Positions 50,743 to 59,276 of a stretch of DNA of 64,000 nt are shown in pieces. The position numbers and the translations under genes are program-made. The DNA lies in the NCBI GenBank assembly GCA_045541915.1, contig JAZQJZ010000036.1, forward strand, positions 1 through 64,000, written 5' to 3'. The notes below the pieces were generated by a model, which had not been told where the DNA came from, did no database searches, and worked only from the letters and a program-made list of their open reading frames with translations. The DNA is from RGIG5579 sp045541915 (GTDB lineage: Bacteria; Bacillota; Clostridia; Oscillospirales; SIG627). Position 1 is the stretch's first letter. The number at the start of each line of letters is the position of its first letter.

Positions 50743-51633
50743 TTAAGGACAAATGATGCGCAAACGGTTATGCAGATTCCGAATGTGTACCCTGCTGTGA
50801 TTTCCGGCATATTCTCCATCCAGACACCAGGGAAGGGATTCGTCACATTCAAAGGTGATTTTCTGCCCTTTGAAAAATAAAATGGATTTATTTTCATAGT
50901 TCCCGCTCAAAAATTCCTTGGAAAGGTTGGCCAGATCCGCCGAATTTTTCGGATTCCGGATCAAAAGCACTTCGTGAAAGCCGTCACACAGATCCACCTG
51001 GTCACGCTTCAGTTTCATCACCCCTCCCAGAGAGAGGGCATTGGCAACGGCGCCGAAGAGAAATTCTCCCTCCACCTCTTTTCCGTCACAGTTCACCTTC
51101 ATGCAGTAGGGGCGAAGATCCCTCAATCGGGAGATCGCTTCCGAAACATAGGCCACGTGACCGAAAAGATTCTTCAATTTCTGGTCGGTGGAATAAGCCA
51201 CCTCGGAAAAGGCGCCAAAGGAGGCAACGTAAGAAAAATTCCGGGTGTGATTGAATTCACCGAAATCCACAAGCTTGGATTTTTTATAGGTAATGAGAAG
51301 ACTGGCCCGATTCAGATCCTTGGGGATGGAAAAGGTGGAGGCCAGATCGTTTGTGGTTCCGCAGGGCAAAAAGCCCACTTCCCCCTCATAACCGATCTTC
51401 AGTGCACCGTTCACCACCTCATTGAGCGTTCCGTCACCGCCGCAAGCGACAATCACATCATACTCTTTTCCGTACATCTCCACGTGCCGGGTGGCATCCA
51501 TGCAGCATCGGGTAATGTGCACATTGACAGAAAAATCTGCATCGCAAAACACCTTGCAGATTCCCATCAGTTGGCTCTTGATGCGCATTTTGCCGGAGGT
51601 GGGATTGACGATCAGAAGCAGTTTTTTGATCAT
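50743..51633 (-). CDS. Diacylglycerol kinase-type lipid kinase (YegS/BmrU family)
   Basis: 296 residues. The N-terminal catalytic fold has NPTSGK, the nucleotide-binding ACGGDGTLNEVVNG (about residues 64-77) and FLPCGTTNDLAST; the rest is the beta-sandwich domain of DgkB-like enzymes. It likely phosphorylates diacylglycerol or a related lipid at the membrane. Follows the HPr-like gene by 23 bp. Confidence 0.88.
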   Translation of the reverse strand: MIKKLLLIVNPTSGKMRIKSQLMGICKVFCDADFSVNVHITRCCMDATRHVEMYGKEYDVIVACGGDGTLNEVVNGALKIGYEGEVGFLPCGTTNDLASTFSIPKDLNRASLLITYKKSKLVDFGEFNHTRNFSYVASFGAFSEVAYSTDQKLKNLFGHVAYVSEAISRLRDLRPYCMKVNCDGKEVEGEFLFGAVANALSLGGVMKLKRDQVDLCDGFHEVLLIRNPKNSADLANLSKEFLSGNYENKSILFFKGQKITFECDESLPWCLDGEYAGNHSRVHIRNLHNRLRIICP

Positions 51634-51656
51634 AGCATTCCTTTCAGAATCCGGGT

Positions 51657-51887
51657 TCAGTCAACCAAAAAGGGTTTGATCTTTTCTTCCAGCTTTTCCG
51701 CATCATCGGTGTGAGCGGTCAGATCAATGGGATTTAACAGATCCAAAGAGAAAATACCCATAATGGATTTTGCATCCACAATGTATCTTCCGCTGGCAAG
51801 GTCGATTTCGAAGGGGCAAGAGGTCACCACATTGACAAATTCCCGCACGTCCTCGATGGTAGAAAGTTTGATCTTGTAGTTTTTCAT
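51657..51887 (-). CDS. HPr-like small protein without the phosphorylatable histidine
   Basis: 76 residues with the HPr fold pattern, including RYIVDAKSIMGIFSLDL, which corresponds to the HPr region around Ser46. The usual histidine-15 motif (GxHARPA) is replaced (TSCPFEIDLA), so it cannot carry phosphate from PEP like HPr; a Crh-like regulatory role is possible. First gene of a two-gene transcript with the lipid kinase. Confidence 0.8.
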   Translation of the reverse strand: MKNYKIKLSTIEDVREFVNVVTSCPFEIDLASGRYIVDAKSIMGIFSLDLLNPIDLTAHTDDAEKLEEKIKPFLVD

Positions 51888-51932
51888 TTTAAGTTTTCTC
51901 CTTTCAAAACGAAATAAAACGAATTTTATTTT

Positions 51933-51961
51933 ATTATATCTGTGAAAAATGAACTCGTCAA
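51933..51961 (-). promoter_or_regulatory. Promoter of the HPr-like/lipid-kinase genes
   Basis: On the minus strand TTGACG (51956-51961), 17-bp spacer, consensus TATAAT (51933-51938). Confidence 0.85.
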
Positions 51962-52009
51962 GAACTGTGCCTTTTTTTCGGTGAAAAATTCAAAAAATGC
52001 AAAAATTCC

Positions 52010-52038
52010 TTGCAAACCGGATCGTTTTGGGGTAAAAT
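52010..52038 (+). promoter_or_regulatory. Promoter of the flavoprotein-proS-nadABC operon
   Basis: TTGCAA (52010-52015), 17-bp spacer, TAAAAT (52033-52038), 32 bp before the start at 52070. Confidence 0.75.
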
Positions 52039-52069
52039 AGAGTGATATTCTATGCAAGGATGGATTTCC

Positions 52070-53305
52070 ATGAGGAAAATTGCGATCATTGGTGCTGGCG
52101 CCGCCGGTTTGATGGCGGCTTGTGCTACCGGAGATTCGGACTCGGTTCGCATCACGGTATTCGAAAAAAATCCCTTTTGCGCCAAGAAAGTGTGCATTAC
52201 CGGGAAGGGCCGTTGCAATGTGACCAACTCCGCCTCCGTCCGGGAAATGACCGAAGAGATCCCACGGGGCTCAAAATTTCTTCTGTCTGCCCTGTACGCC
52301 TTTCCGCCGGAAGAGGTCATGGCCTTTTTCGAACAGGCTGGTGTTCCTTTGAAAACCGAGCGAGGGGGCAGGGTATTCCCCGTTTCCGACAAGGCAAAGG
52401 ACATTGCCAATGCCTTGACCGCAAAGGCCCTCTCCTTTCCCCACATCTCCTTGAAAAAAAGTGCGGTGCGCGCCATCGAGCGCCAAGGGGAAGGCTTCCT
52501 TGTGAAAACTGAAAAGGAAGAGGAATTGTTTGACCGGGTGCTCATTGCCACCGGCGGCGCCTCTTACCCTGCCACTGGCTCCACCGGCGACGGCTTTCGC
52601 TTTGCCCAAGCGCTGGGACACACGGTGATCCCACCTCGTCCCTCCTTGATTCCCTTGACGGTAAAAGAGAGCGTTTGCCGGGATCTGATGGGTCTTTCTC
52701 TGAAAAACTGCGCCATCCGGATCGAAACGGAAAGTCAAAAAAAGGTATATGAGGATTTCGGTGAAATGCTCTTTACCCATTTCGGTGTTTCCGGGCCCAT
52801 GATCCTTTCCGCTTCTGCACACCTGGATTTTGAAAAAGAAAAGCGCTATCACCTATTTCTGGATCTAAAGCCGGCCTTGACCCGGGAAGAATTGGATCGG
52901 AGAGTGCTTTCCGATTTTCAGGAAAATATCAACCGGGATCTGGTCAATGCCCTCGCAAGGCTCCTTCCCCAGAAAATGATCCGTCCCATCATCGCCATAG
53001 CCGGTCTTGACGAGCGGATCAAGGTAAATACCATCTCAAGAGAAGACCGGCTCCGCCTGGTTTCCCTTCTCAAGCACCTGCCCTTGACGTTAACGGGCAC
53101 TCGCCCTCTTTCGGAGGCCATTGTGACCCGGGGCGGTGTCTCATTAAAAGAAATCGATCCCAGAACCCTCGCCTCCCGGTTGGTACCGGGGCTGTACTTT
53201 GCAGGAGAGGTTCTGGATGCTGATGCCCTCACCGGGGGCTTTAATCTTCAAATCGCATTTTCCACCGGCCACCTTGCCGGAAAAAGCATTACGGAGGAAC
53301 TATGA
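52070..53305 (+). CDS. BaiN/HI0933-family FAD-binding oxidoreductase
   Basis: 411 residues. N-terminal FAD motif IIGAGAAGLMAA, then the family-specific GKGRCNVTN, ATGGASYPATGSTGDGF and a C-terminal GLYFAGEVLDADALTGGFNLQIAFSTG. Family members are annotated as aminoacetone oxidase-like or BaiN-type; the native substrate is generally unknown. The ATG at 52070 is used because it directly precedes the FAD motif and has an AAGGATGG site. First gene of the operon. Confidence 0.88.
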   Translation: MRKIAIIGAGAAGLMAACATGDSDSVRITVFEKNPFCAKKVCITGKGRCNVTNSASVREMTEEIPRGSKFLLSALYAFPPEEVMAFFEQAGVPLKTERGGRVFPVSDKAKDIANALTAKALSFPHISLKKSAVRAIERQGEGFLVKTEKEEELFDRVLIATGGASYPATGSTGDGFRFAQALGHTVIPPRPSLIPLTVKESVCRDLMGLSLKNCAIRIETESQKKVYEDFGEMLFTHFGVSGPMILSASAHLDFEKEKRYHLFLDLKPALTREELDRRVLSDFQENINRDLVNALARLLPQKMIRPIIAIAGLDERIKVNTISREDRLRLVSLLKHLPLTLTGTRPLSEAIVTRGGVSLKEIDPRTLASRLVPGLYFAGEVLDADALTGGFNLQIAFSTGHLAGKSITEEL

Positions 53306-53988
53306 ACCAAACCGAAAAAACAGCCGGAGCATTCCGCCTTCGTTTTGAAAAATGCGGTCCCATCCGATTCATCTCTCATCTGGATCTGACCCGCGCCTTT
53401 CATCGAGCCTTTTCCCGTGCAGGCATTCCGCTGAAATTCAGCGAAGGATTCTCTCCTCACCCCAAGTTTTCCCTGGCTCTGCCCCTTTCTGTGGGCACGG
53501 AAAGCTTAACGGAATTGGCCGATTTCACTGTGAAAGAGGACTTTGTGACCTCGCCTGAGTCCTTAAAGGAGGCTCTTTCTCCTCAAATGCCATCCGGCGT
53601 TCGCATTCTCTCCATCACGCCACAGGAGGGCAAATTTTCCGAAATCGCCTATGCTTCTTATTCCATCACACTTCCCCGTCTTTCTCCAAGCCTCATTTTC
53701 CGGGCAGAAAAGGCCCTGGAGGGAGATGTGGTGATCCAAAAGAAAAACAAAAAAGGAAAATGGGTGGAAAAGAACATTACCGAAGGAATTTCTTCTGTTA
53801 CCTTTTTACCGGAAGGCGAAGGCACACGCCTTTTGGCAACCCTCTCCGTTTCCGCCGAGAATTACCTGAAGCCGGAGCTGGTTCTGGAAGCCATCCGGAA
53901 CAAAGTAGAAGAAGCGGATCTGACCGAAAAAAGAATCTTGCGTACCGGCGTGTTCCGGCAGGATCTCACCCCCTTTTCAATGGATTAA
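53302..53988 (+). CDS. DUF2344/TIGR03936 family protein
   Basis: 228 residues with the family opening RLRFEKCGPIRFISHLDLTRAFHRAFSRAGIPLKFSEGFSPHPKFSLALPLSVG. Such proteins are usually encoded beside or fused to a large radical SAM protein (TIGR03960), which is absent here. Overlaps the flavoprotein gene by 4 bases (ATGA), so translation is coupled. Function is unknown; a link to RNA or ribosome modification has been guessed for the family. Confidence 0.82.
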   Translation: MNQTEKTAGAFRLRFEKCGPIRFISHLDLTRAFHRAFSRAGIPLKFSEGFSPHPKFSLALPLSVGTESLTELADFTVKEDFVTSPESLKEALSPQMPSGVRILSITPQEGKFSEIAYASYSITLPRLSPSLIFRAEKALEGDVVIQKKNKKGKWVEKNITEGISSVTFLPEGEGTRLLATLSVSAENYLKPELVLEAIRNKVEEADLTEKRILRTGVFRQDLTPFSMD

Positions 53989-54017
53989 AACTGTAAGGAT
54001 AGAAAGGATATAAAACA

Positions 54018-55466
54018 ATGGCAAAGAAAGAAAACAACGGCTTCTTGGAAGAAATCACCCCCATGGATGTGGATTTCGCCAAATGGTACACCGATATTTG
54101 CAAGAAAGCAGAGCTGGTGGAATATACCAGCGTCAAGGGATGCATGGTAATCCGTCCTTACGGATATGCCATCTGGGAAAACATCCAGCGTCTTCTGGAC
54201 GGATATTTTAAGGCAACCGGACACGAAAATGTGTGTATGCCTATGTTCATTCCCGAATCCCTCCTTCAGAAGGAAAAGGATCACGTAGAGGGCTTTGCTC
54301 CCGAGGTTGCCTGGGTGACCCACGGCGGATCTGAAAAATTGGAGGACCGGCTTTGCGTCCGTCCCACCTCCGAAACCCTTTTCTGCGAGCATTATTCCAA
54401 TATCATTCATTCTTACCGGGACCTTCCCAAGCTTTATAACCAGTGGGTCAGCGTGGTTCGTTGGGAAAAAACCACTCGTCCCTTCCTGCGCTCCAGAGAA
54501 TTTCTCTGGCAGGAGGGTCATACCATTCACGAAACCGAAAAAGAGGCTGTGGCCGAAACGGAAAAGATGCTGAATATCTATGCCGATTTCTGCGAAAAGG
54601 ATCTGGCCATCCCTGTGGTAAAAGGCAAGAAGACCGAGAGCGACAAGTTCGCAGGCGCCGTTTCCACCTATGCCATTGAAGCCCTGATGCACGACGGTAA
54701 GGCTCTGCAGGCCGGCACCTCCCACTTCTTCGGAGACGGCTTTGCCCGTGCCTTTGACATTCAGTTCACCTCCAGAGAAAACAAAAAGGAATATCCCTTC
54801 CAGACCTCCTGGGGTGTGACCACCCGTCTCATCGGTGCCATCATTATGACCCACGGAGACAACAAGGGTCTTGTGCTTCCTCCTCACGTGGCTCCCGTTC
54901 AGACCGTCATCGTTCCCATCGCACAGCACAAGGAGGGCGTTCTGGAAAAGGCAGAAGAGGTCAAGCGCCTTTTGCAAAACAATTTCCGTGTAAAATTGGA
55001 CGATTCGGACAATTCCCCCGGATGGAAATTTGCCGAATACGAAATGAAGGGTGTGCCGGTTCGTTTGGAGCTGGGCCCCAGAGACATTGAAAACGGTGTT
55101 TGCGTTCTGGTTCTCCGTCACAATGGTGAAAAGAGAGTGGTAGCACTGAAGGATCTGGAAAAAGAGCTTCAGATCGCTCTGGACGATGTGAATCAAGGCC
55201 TTTATGAAAAAGCAAAGGCAAACCGTGAAAAGAGAACCTATACCTGCCTGACTATGGAGGAGATCCAAACGGCACTGAAGGAAAACGGTCCCGGCTTTAT
55301 CCGTGCCGCCTGGTGCGGAGACGAAGCGTGTGAGGACAAGGTAAAGGAAGTCACCGGCGTAGGAAGCCGCTGTATGCCTCTGGACGAGCAGGAAGGAGTC
55401 CAAGGCAAGTGCGTTTGCTGTGGCAAAGAAGCAAAGCATATGGTCCTTTGGGGCATCGCATACTGA
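54018..55466 (+). CDS. proS: Proline-tRNA ligase (short, archaeal/eukaryote-like type)
   Basis: Class II synthetase that charges tRNA-Pro. 482 residues, without the editing domain of the long bacterial form. Motif 2 region VRWEKTTRPFLRSREFLWQEGHT, RPTSETLFCEHY and TSWGVTTRLIGAIIMTHGD are diagnostic, and the C-terminal zinc-binding domain (CGDEACEDKVKE ... CVCCGKEAKHMVLWGIAY) marks type 3. Joined to the operon 29 bp after the DUF2344 gene; nadA follows after 14 bp. Confidence 0.96.
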   Translation: MAKKENNGFLEEITPMDVDFAKWYTDICKKAELVEYTSVKGCMVIRPYGYAIWENIQRLLDGYFKATGHENVCMPMFIPESLLQKEKDHVEGFAPEVAWVTHGGSEKLEDRLCVRPTSETLFCEHYSNIIHSYRDLPKLYNQWVSVVRWEKTTRPFLRSREFLWQEGHTIHETEKEAVAETEKMLNIYADFCEKDLAIPVVKGKKTESDKFAGAVSTYAIEALMHDGKALQAGTSHFFGDGFARAFDIQFTSRENKKEYPFQTSWGVTTRLIGAIIMTHGDNKGLVLPPHVAPVQTVIVPIAQHKEGVLEKAEEVKRLLQNNFRVKLDDSDNSPGWKFAEYEMKGVPVRLELGPRDIENGVCVLVLRHNGEKRVVALKDLEKELQIALDDVNQGLYEKAKANREKRTYTCLTMEEIQTALKENGPGFIRAAWCGDEACEDKVKEVTGVGSRCMPLDEQEGVQGKCVCCGKEAKHMVLWGIAY

Positions 55467-55480
55467 TTTGAGGAAGTAAT

Positions 55481-56374
55481 ATGATCGAACGTATCAAACA
55501 GCTGAAAAAAGAAAAGAACGCGCTGATCCTGGCGCATTATTATGCCCCCACCCAGATCTGGGAGATGGCAGACCTTGTGGGCGATAGCCTGGAGCTGTCC
55601 CGGAAGGCGGCAGAGGCAAAGGAAAATCTGATCGTCTTCTGCGGCGTTCGCTTTATGGCAGAATCGGCCAAGATCTTAAACCCCGGAAAGAAGGTGCTTC
55701 TTCCCGTATCCGATGCTGGTTGCCCCATGGCAGATATGATCGATGCTGCCGCCCTTCGTGCCCTGAAAGAGGAGCACCCCAAGGCCGCAGTGATCTGTTA
55801 TGTCAACTCCTCTGCAGAGGTAAAAGCGGAAAGCGATATTTGCTGCACCTCCTCCAATGCAGTGAAGGTGGCAGGCTCCCTTCCCCATAAGGAGATCATC
55901 TTTGTTCCCGATCAGAATCTTGGCTCTTACGTGGCCGGACACTATCCGGATAAAAAGTTTTACTTCATTGACGGATACTGCCCCATTCACAATGCCTGCA
56001 GTGTAAAGGATCTGGAAAAGGCAAAGAAGGCGCATCCGAACGCCTTGATTGCCGCCCATCCCGAATGCGGCAAGGGCACCGGCAAGTTGGCGGATTTTGT
56101 CGGCTCCACCACAGGAATTCTCAATTTCTGCCGGGAAAGCCGGGCAAAGGAATTTATCATCGGCACCGAGGTGGAGATCGTGTATGCTCTGCAAAAGGAG
56201 CTGCCCGAAAAGATTTTTTATCCGGCCAAGGAAGAGTTCCTTTGCAAGGATATGAAAAAAAACACCCTTTCCACTCTTCTTTCCGCACTGGAAACAGAGG
56301 CGCACGAAATTTGTTTGGATGAAAAAACACTTCTCCTTGCCAAAAACGCACTGGAGAAAATGATCCGTCTGTGA
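55481..56374 (+). CDS. nadA: Quinolinate synthase A
   Basis: 4Fe-4S enzyme that condenses iminoaspartate with dihydroxyacetone phosphate to quinolinate. 297 residues. Cluster cysteines match the short family at Cys81 (DAGCPMAD), about Cys167 (DGYCPIHNAC) and about Cys255 (FLCKDM); HPECGKG and YVNSSAEVKAESD are conserved active-site stretches. Cotranscribed with nadB and nadC. Confidence 0.95.
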   Translation: MIERIKQLKKEKNALILAHYYAPTQIWEMADLVGDSLELSRKAAEAKENLIVFCGVRFMAESAKILNPGKKVLLPVSDAGCPMADMIDAAALRALKEEHPKAAVICYVNSSAEVKAESDICCTSSNAVKVAGSLPHKEIIFVPDQNLGSYVAGHYPDKKFYFIDGYCPIHNACSVKDLEKAKKAHPNALIAAHPECGKGTGKLADFVGSTTGILNFCRESRAKEFIIGTEVEIVYALQKELPEKIFYPAKEEFLCKDMKKNTLSTLLSALETEAHEICLDEKTLLLAKNALEKMIRL

Positions 56375-56389
56375 TCAAGGGAGAGAACG

Positions 56390-57937
56390 ATGCGCAGATT
56401 TTTATACGGACAAAATAACCTTTCCGAGCTTCCTACAGAAGAATTTGATGTTGTGGTCATCGGCAGCGGCATTGCCGGCCTTTACGCCGCTTTGAACCTG
56501 GATTCCAAGAAAAAGGTTGCCATTTTGACCAAAACAGAGTTGAAGGATTCCAACTCCTGGCAGGCACAGGGCGGAATTGCCGCCGTTCTGACAGACGAGG
56601 ATACCTTCCAGCTTCACATGGAGGATACCATCACCGCCGGCGCCGGCCTTTGCAAGGAAGAAGCCGTGCGCGTTCTGGTGGAGGAGGGACCGGAGAACAT
56701 TCACACCCTGGAGGAATGGGAGGTTCCGTTTGATTATAATGAATCCGGACGGTTGATTTTAGGCAGAGAGGGCGGCCACCGCTTGCGCCGCATTGCTCAC
56801 TGTGACGGCGACGCCACCGGAAGAGAAACCACCAAACGTCTGGGCAATATTATTTTAACCAAAGAAAATATTACCCCGTATTTCCGTCATGTTATGACCG
56901 ATATCGTCACCGATGACAACGGCGTTTGCGGCGTGGTGGTATATAGCGAGGAAAATCGCTCCTGGCGGTATTTTTCCACCCGGAATGTGATCCTTGCCAC
57001 CGGCGGCATCGGTCAGCTTTATACCCACACCACCAATCCCCGGGGTGCAGTGGGCGACGGTATGGCCGCCGCGTTCCGTGCTGGCGCCGTGCCGGAAAAT
57101 ATGGAAATGGTACAATTCCATCCCACCACCTTAATGGCCGGGGAAATGGAAGGCAGACTGTTTCTCATTTCCGAGGCAGTGCGCGGAGAAGGCGCCATTT
57201 TGCGCAACGGAAGGGGCGAGCCCTTTATGCAGGGCAAGCACCCCATGGCTGACCTTGCCCCCAGAGACATTGTCACCCGGAACATTTTAAAGGAGCTTCG
57301 GCGTACCGGTGAAGATCGGGCCTTTTTGGACTGCTCCAATATGACCCGGGATTTCTTCTTCCGGCGCTTTCCCAATATTTCCGCTCAATGTGAGAAAATG
57401 GGAATTGAGCTCACCTCAGACTTCATTCCCATCCATCCTGCCCAGCACTATTTTATGGGCGGTGTGGCCACCGATCTGGACGGACAGACCGCAGTTCCCG
57501 GGCTTTATGCCTGCGGCGAGGTCAGCTGCACCGGTGTACACGGAGCCAATCGCTTGGCTTCCAATTCCATGCTGGAGTGCCTGGTGTTCGGCAGAAGATG
57601 TGCCCGGAGCATTCACGCTTCCTCCCGTCCCGAACGAGTGCCGGCTCCTCAAGCTCTTCCCTGTGATGCCGCGCTCCGCTTCTCTCAGGAAGAGATCCGC
57701 TCTGACCGAATGAAATTGAGAAAAGCCCTTTCCCACGCCTTTGGTGCAGTGCGCCGTACCGGTGAAATGCAGTACGGTCTGGAAAAGATCACCGCCCTGG
57801 CTCAGAAGTACGACCAGGCGATCTGCTCCACCCCGGCAGAGGTGGAGATTTGCAATATGACAGTGGTGGCACTGGAAATTGCAAAAGCTGCTGTCAAGAG
57901 AAGAGAAAGCCAAGGCGCCCATTACATTGAAGATTAA
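56390..57937 (+). CDS. nadB: L-aspartate oxidase
   Basis: FAD enzyme that oxidises L-aspartate to iminoaspartate, the substrate of NadA; in anaerobes fumarate is the electron acceptor. 515 residues. FAD motif VVIGSGIAGLYAAL, the GGHRLRRIAHCDGDATG and HPAQHYFMGGVATDLDG loops and the CGEVSCTGVHGANRLASNSMLECLVFG signature are present. 15 bp after nadA. Confidence 0.96.
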   Translation: MRRFLYGQNNLSELPTEEFDVVVIGSGIAGLYAALNLDSKKKVAILTKTELKDSNSWQAQGGIAAVLTDEDTFQLHMEDTITAGAGLCKEEAVRVLVEEGPENIHTLEEWEVPFDYNESGRLILGREGGHRLRRIAHCDGDATGRETTKRLGNIILTKENITPYFRHVMTDIVTDDNGVCGVVVYSEENRSWRYFSTRNVILATGGIGQLYTHTTNPRGAVGDGMAAAFRAGAVPENMEMVQFHPTTLMAGEMEGRLFLISEAVRGEGAILRNGRGEPFMQGKHPMADLAPRDIVTRNILKELRRTGEDRAFLDCSNMTRDFFFRRFPNISAQCEKMGIELTSDFIPIHPAQHYFMGGVATDLDGQTAVPGLYACGEVSCTGVHGANRLASNSMLECLVFGRRCARSIHASSRPERVPAPQALPCDAALRFSQEEIRSDRMKLRKALSHAFGAVRRTGEMQYGLEKITALAQKYDQAICSTPAEVEICNMTVVALEIAKAAVKRRESQGAHYIED

Positions 57938-57949
57938 AAGGAGATCCGT

Positions 57950-58783
57950 ATGTTAGATTTGACCCTATCCGATCTGATCGAAAGAGCTCTGAAGGAGGAT
58001 GTGGGAACCGGCGATATTACCACCCTTTCCACCATCCCGGAGGACAAGACCATAACAGGACGCTTCATTGCCAAGGAAAGCGGCATCCTTTGCGGAATGG
58101 AAGTGGCAAGAGCCGTGTTTGCCTTTGTGGATCCCGGCATTTGTCTGGAAAACAGCAAAAAGGATGGAGATGCCATTAAAAAGGGCGAGGTGATCGCCAC
58201 CGTTTCCGGCAATGCCAGAAACATTCTCACCGGAGAGAGATTGGCACTGAACCTGATGCAGCATATGTCCGGCATTGCCACCCGTACCCACGAGGCAGTG
58301 GAAAAGGTGGCCGGTACCGGCGCTCGCATTGCCGATACCAGAAAAACCACTCCCGGCTTGCGAGTTTTGGAGAAATTTGCCGTCAAATGCGGCGGTGGCT
58401 CCAACCACCGCTTTAACCTGGCAGACGGTGTTCTCATTAAGGACAATCACATTGAAGCCGCCGGCAGCATCACCGAAGCGGTAACCATGGCAAGAAACAA
58501 TATTCCCCACACCTTAAAGATCGAGGTGGAGGTGGAAACCTTCCAGCAGCTTCAGGAAGCCTTGGATGTGGGAGCTGATATTATTATGCTGGACAATATG
58601 AGCTACGAGGATATGAAAAAAGCCGTGGAGATCGTTTCCGGCAGAGCCATCACCGAGGCCAGCGGTAATATGGGAGAAAAGGATTTAAGAAAGGTAGCCG
58701 AAACCGGCGTGGATCTGATTTCCATCGGCGCCTTGACCCATTCCGTTAAAGCCCTGGATATCAGCTTGAAGTTCAAATTTTAA
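57950..58783 (+). CDS. nadC: Nicotinate-nucleotide pyrophosphorylase (quinolinate phosphoribosyltransferase)
   Basis: Converts quinolinate and PRPP to nicotinate mononucleotide, the last step of the de novo route encoded here. 277 residues, with GERLALNLMQHMSGIAT, DTRKTTPGLRVLEKFAVKCGGGSNHRFNLAD, IKDNHI and the C-terminal EASGNM and SIGALTHSVKALDISLKF. Ends the operon before a clear terminator. Confidence 0.97.
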   Translation: MLDLTLSDLIERALKEDVGTGDITTLSTIPEDKTITGRFIAKESGILCGMEVARAVFAFVDPGICLENSKKDGDAIKKGEVIATVSGNARNILTGERLALNLMQHMSGIATRTHEAVEKVAGTGARIADTRKTTPGLRVLEKFAVKCGGGSNHRFNLADGVLIKDNHIEAAGSITEAVTMARNNIPHTLKIEVEVETFQQLQEALDVGADIIMLDNMSYEDMKKAVEIVSGRAITEASGNMGEKDLRKVAETGVDLISIGALTHSVKALDISLKFKF

Positions 58784-58795
58784 TAAAAAACGCAC

Positions 58796-58824
58796 AAAAA
58801 CCGGAGAAAATTTCTCCGGTTTTT
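58796..58824 (+). terminator. Terminator of the nadABC operon
   Basis: AAAAACCGGAGAAA / TTTCTCCGGTTTTT, 12 bases after nadC. Confidence 0.92.
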
Positions 58825-58853
58825 CTTTTTCTCCCGCCTTGAGGGATATCCCT

Positions 58854-58925
58854 TCACTTTGTGCGAAACAGGCCTCGCAGAATTCCTTTTAAGAAACGCG
58901 GTGGTTTGATGACAAAAATCTTCAT
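58854..58925 (-). CDS. spoVM: Stage V sporulation protein M (23-residue)
   Basis: Tiny amphipathic peptide. MKIFVIKPPRFLKGILRGLF aligns with B. subtilis SpoVM (MKFYTIKLPKFLGGIVRAML) at most positions, including the MK..IK.P.FL.GI.R spacing. Its ATG follows a GGAGG site at nine bases. SpoVM binds the convex forespore membrane, anchors SpoIVA and thereby nucleates the spore coat. It is too short for most gene finders. A membrane-protein gene lies 20 bp upstream in the same transcript. Confidence 0.85.
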   Translation of the reverse strand: MKIFVIKPPRFLKGILRGLFRTK

Positions 58926-58945
58926 ATTCGCGCCCTCCTTCTTCA

Positions 58946-59092
58946 TTAGCATTTTGAAAACAGAATCCCGGCCGTAACGATCACCCCTGCCTCCAGAACG
59001 ATCAGTACCGTCTCCGGCAGAAAAAAGGCTACCAGGATCCCACATCCGAATCCCATCACGCCAATTCCAACTGTTTTTGCCTTTGTTATCAT
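58946..59092 (-). CDS. Small hydrophobic protein upstream of spoVM
   Basis: 48 residues: basic N-terminus (MITKAKTVG) followed by two hydrophobic segments (IGVMGFGCGILVAFFLP and VLIVLEAGVIVTAGILF). Start follows GGGAG. Small two-helix membrane proteins of this kind are common and unassigned in Clostridia. The shared transcript with spoVM and the sigma-E-like promoter suggest sporulation-time expression (inference). Confidence 0.65.
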   Translation of the reverse strand: MITKAKTVGIGVMGFGCGILVAFFLPETVLIVLEAGVIVTAGILFSKC

Positions 59093-59123
59093 AGAAATCT
59101 CCCAAGCATTGTTTTCTGTTACC

Positions 59124-59131
59124 ATTGTATG
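59124..59131 (-). promoter_or_regulatory. Sigma-E-like -10 for the small protein and spoVM
   Basis: On the minus strand CATACAAT matches the sigma-E -10 consensus, 32 bp before the start codon. The -35 is weak (GGAAACT, 14 bp upstream). spoVM is sigma-E-dependent in B. subtilis. Confidence 0.55.
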
Positions 59132-59199
59132 CACGGAAAAGGAAAAGTTTCCTTTTCCCTCTCCCCACTCTTTTTTCAAAAAACAATTTTATCTTTTTC

Positions 59200-59228
59200 T
59201 TGCCAAAATCACAAAGTCGTGTTATAAT
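59200..59228 (+). promoter_or_regulatory. Promoter of the GltD-like oxidoreductase
   Basis: TTGCCA (59200-59205), 17-bp spacer, consensus TATAAT (59223-59228). Confidence 0.75.
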
Positions 59229-59276
59229 AAATTTGTTATAATTGCTATAATAATTTTGAATACAAGAGGAGTCAAT

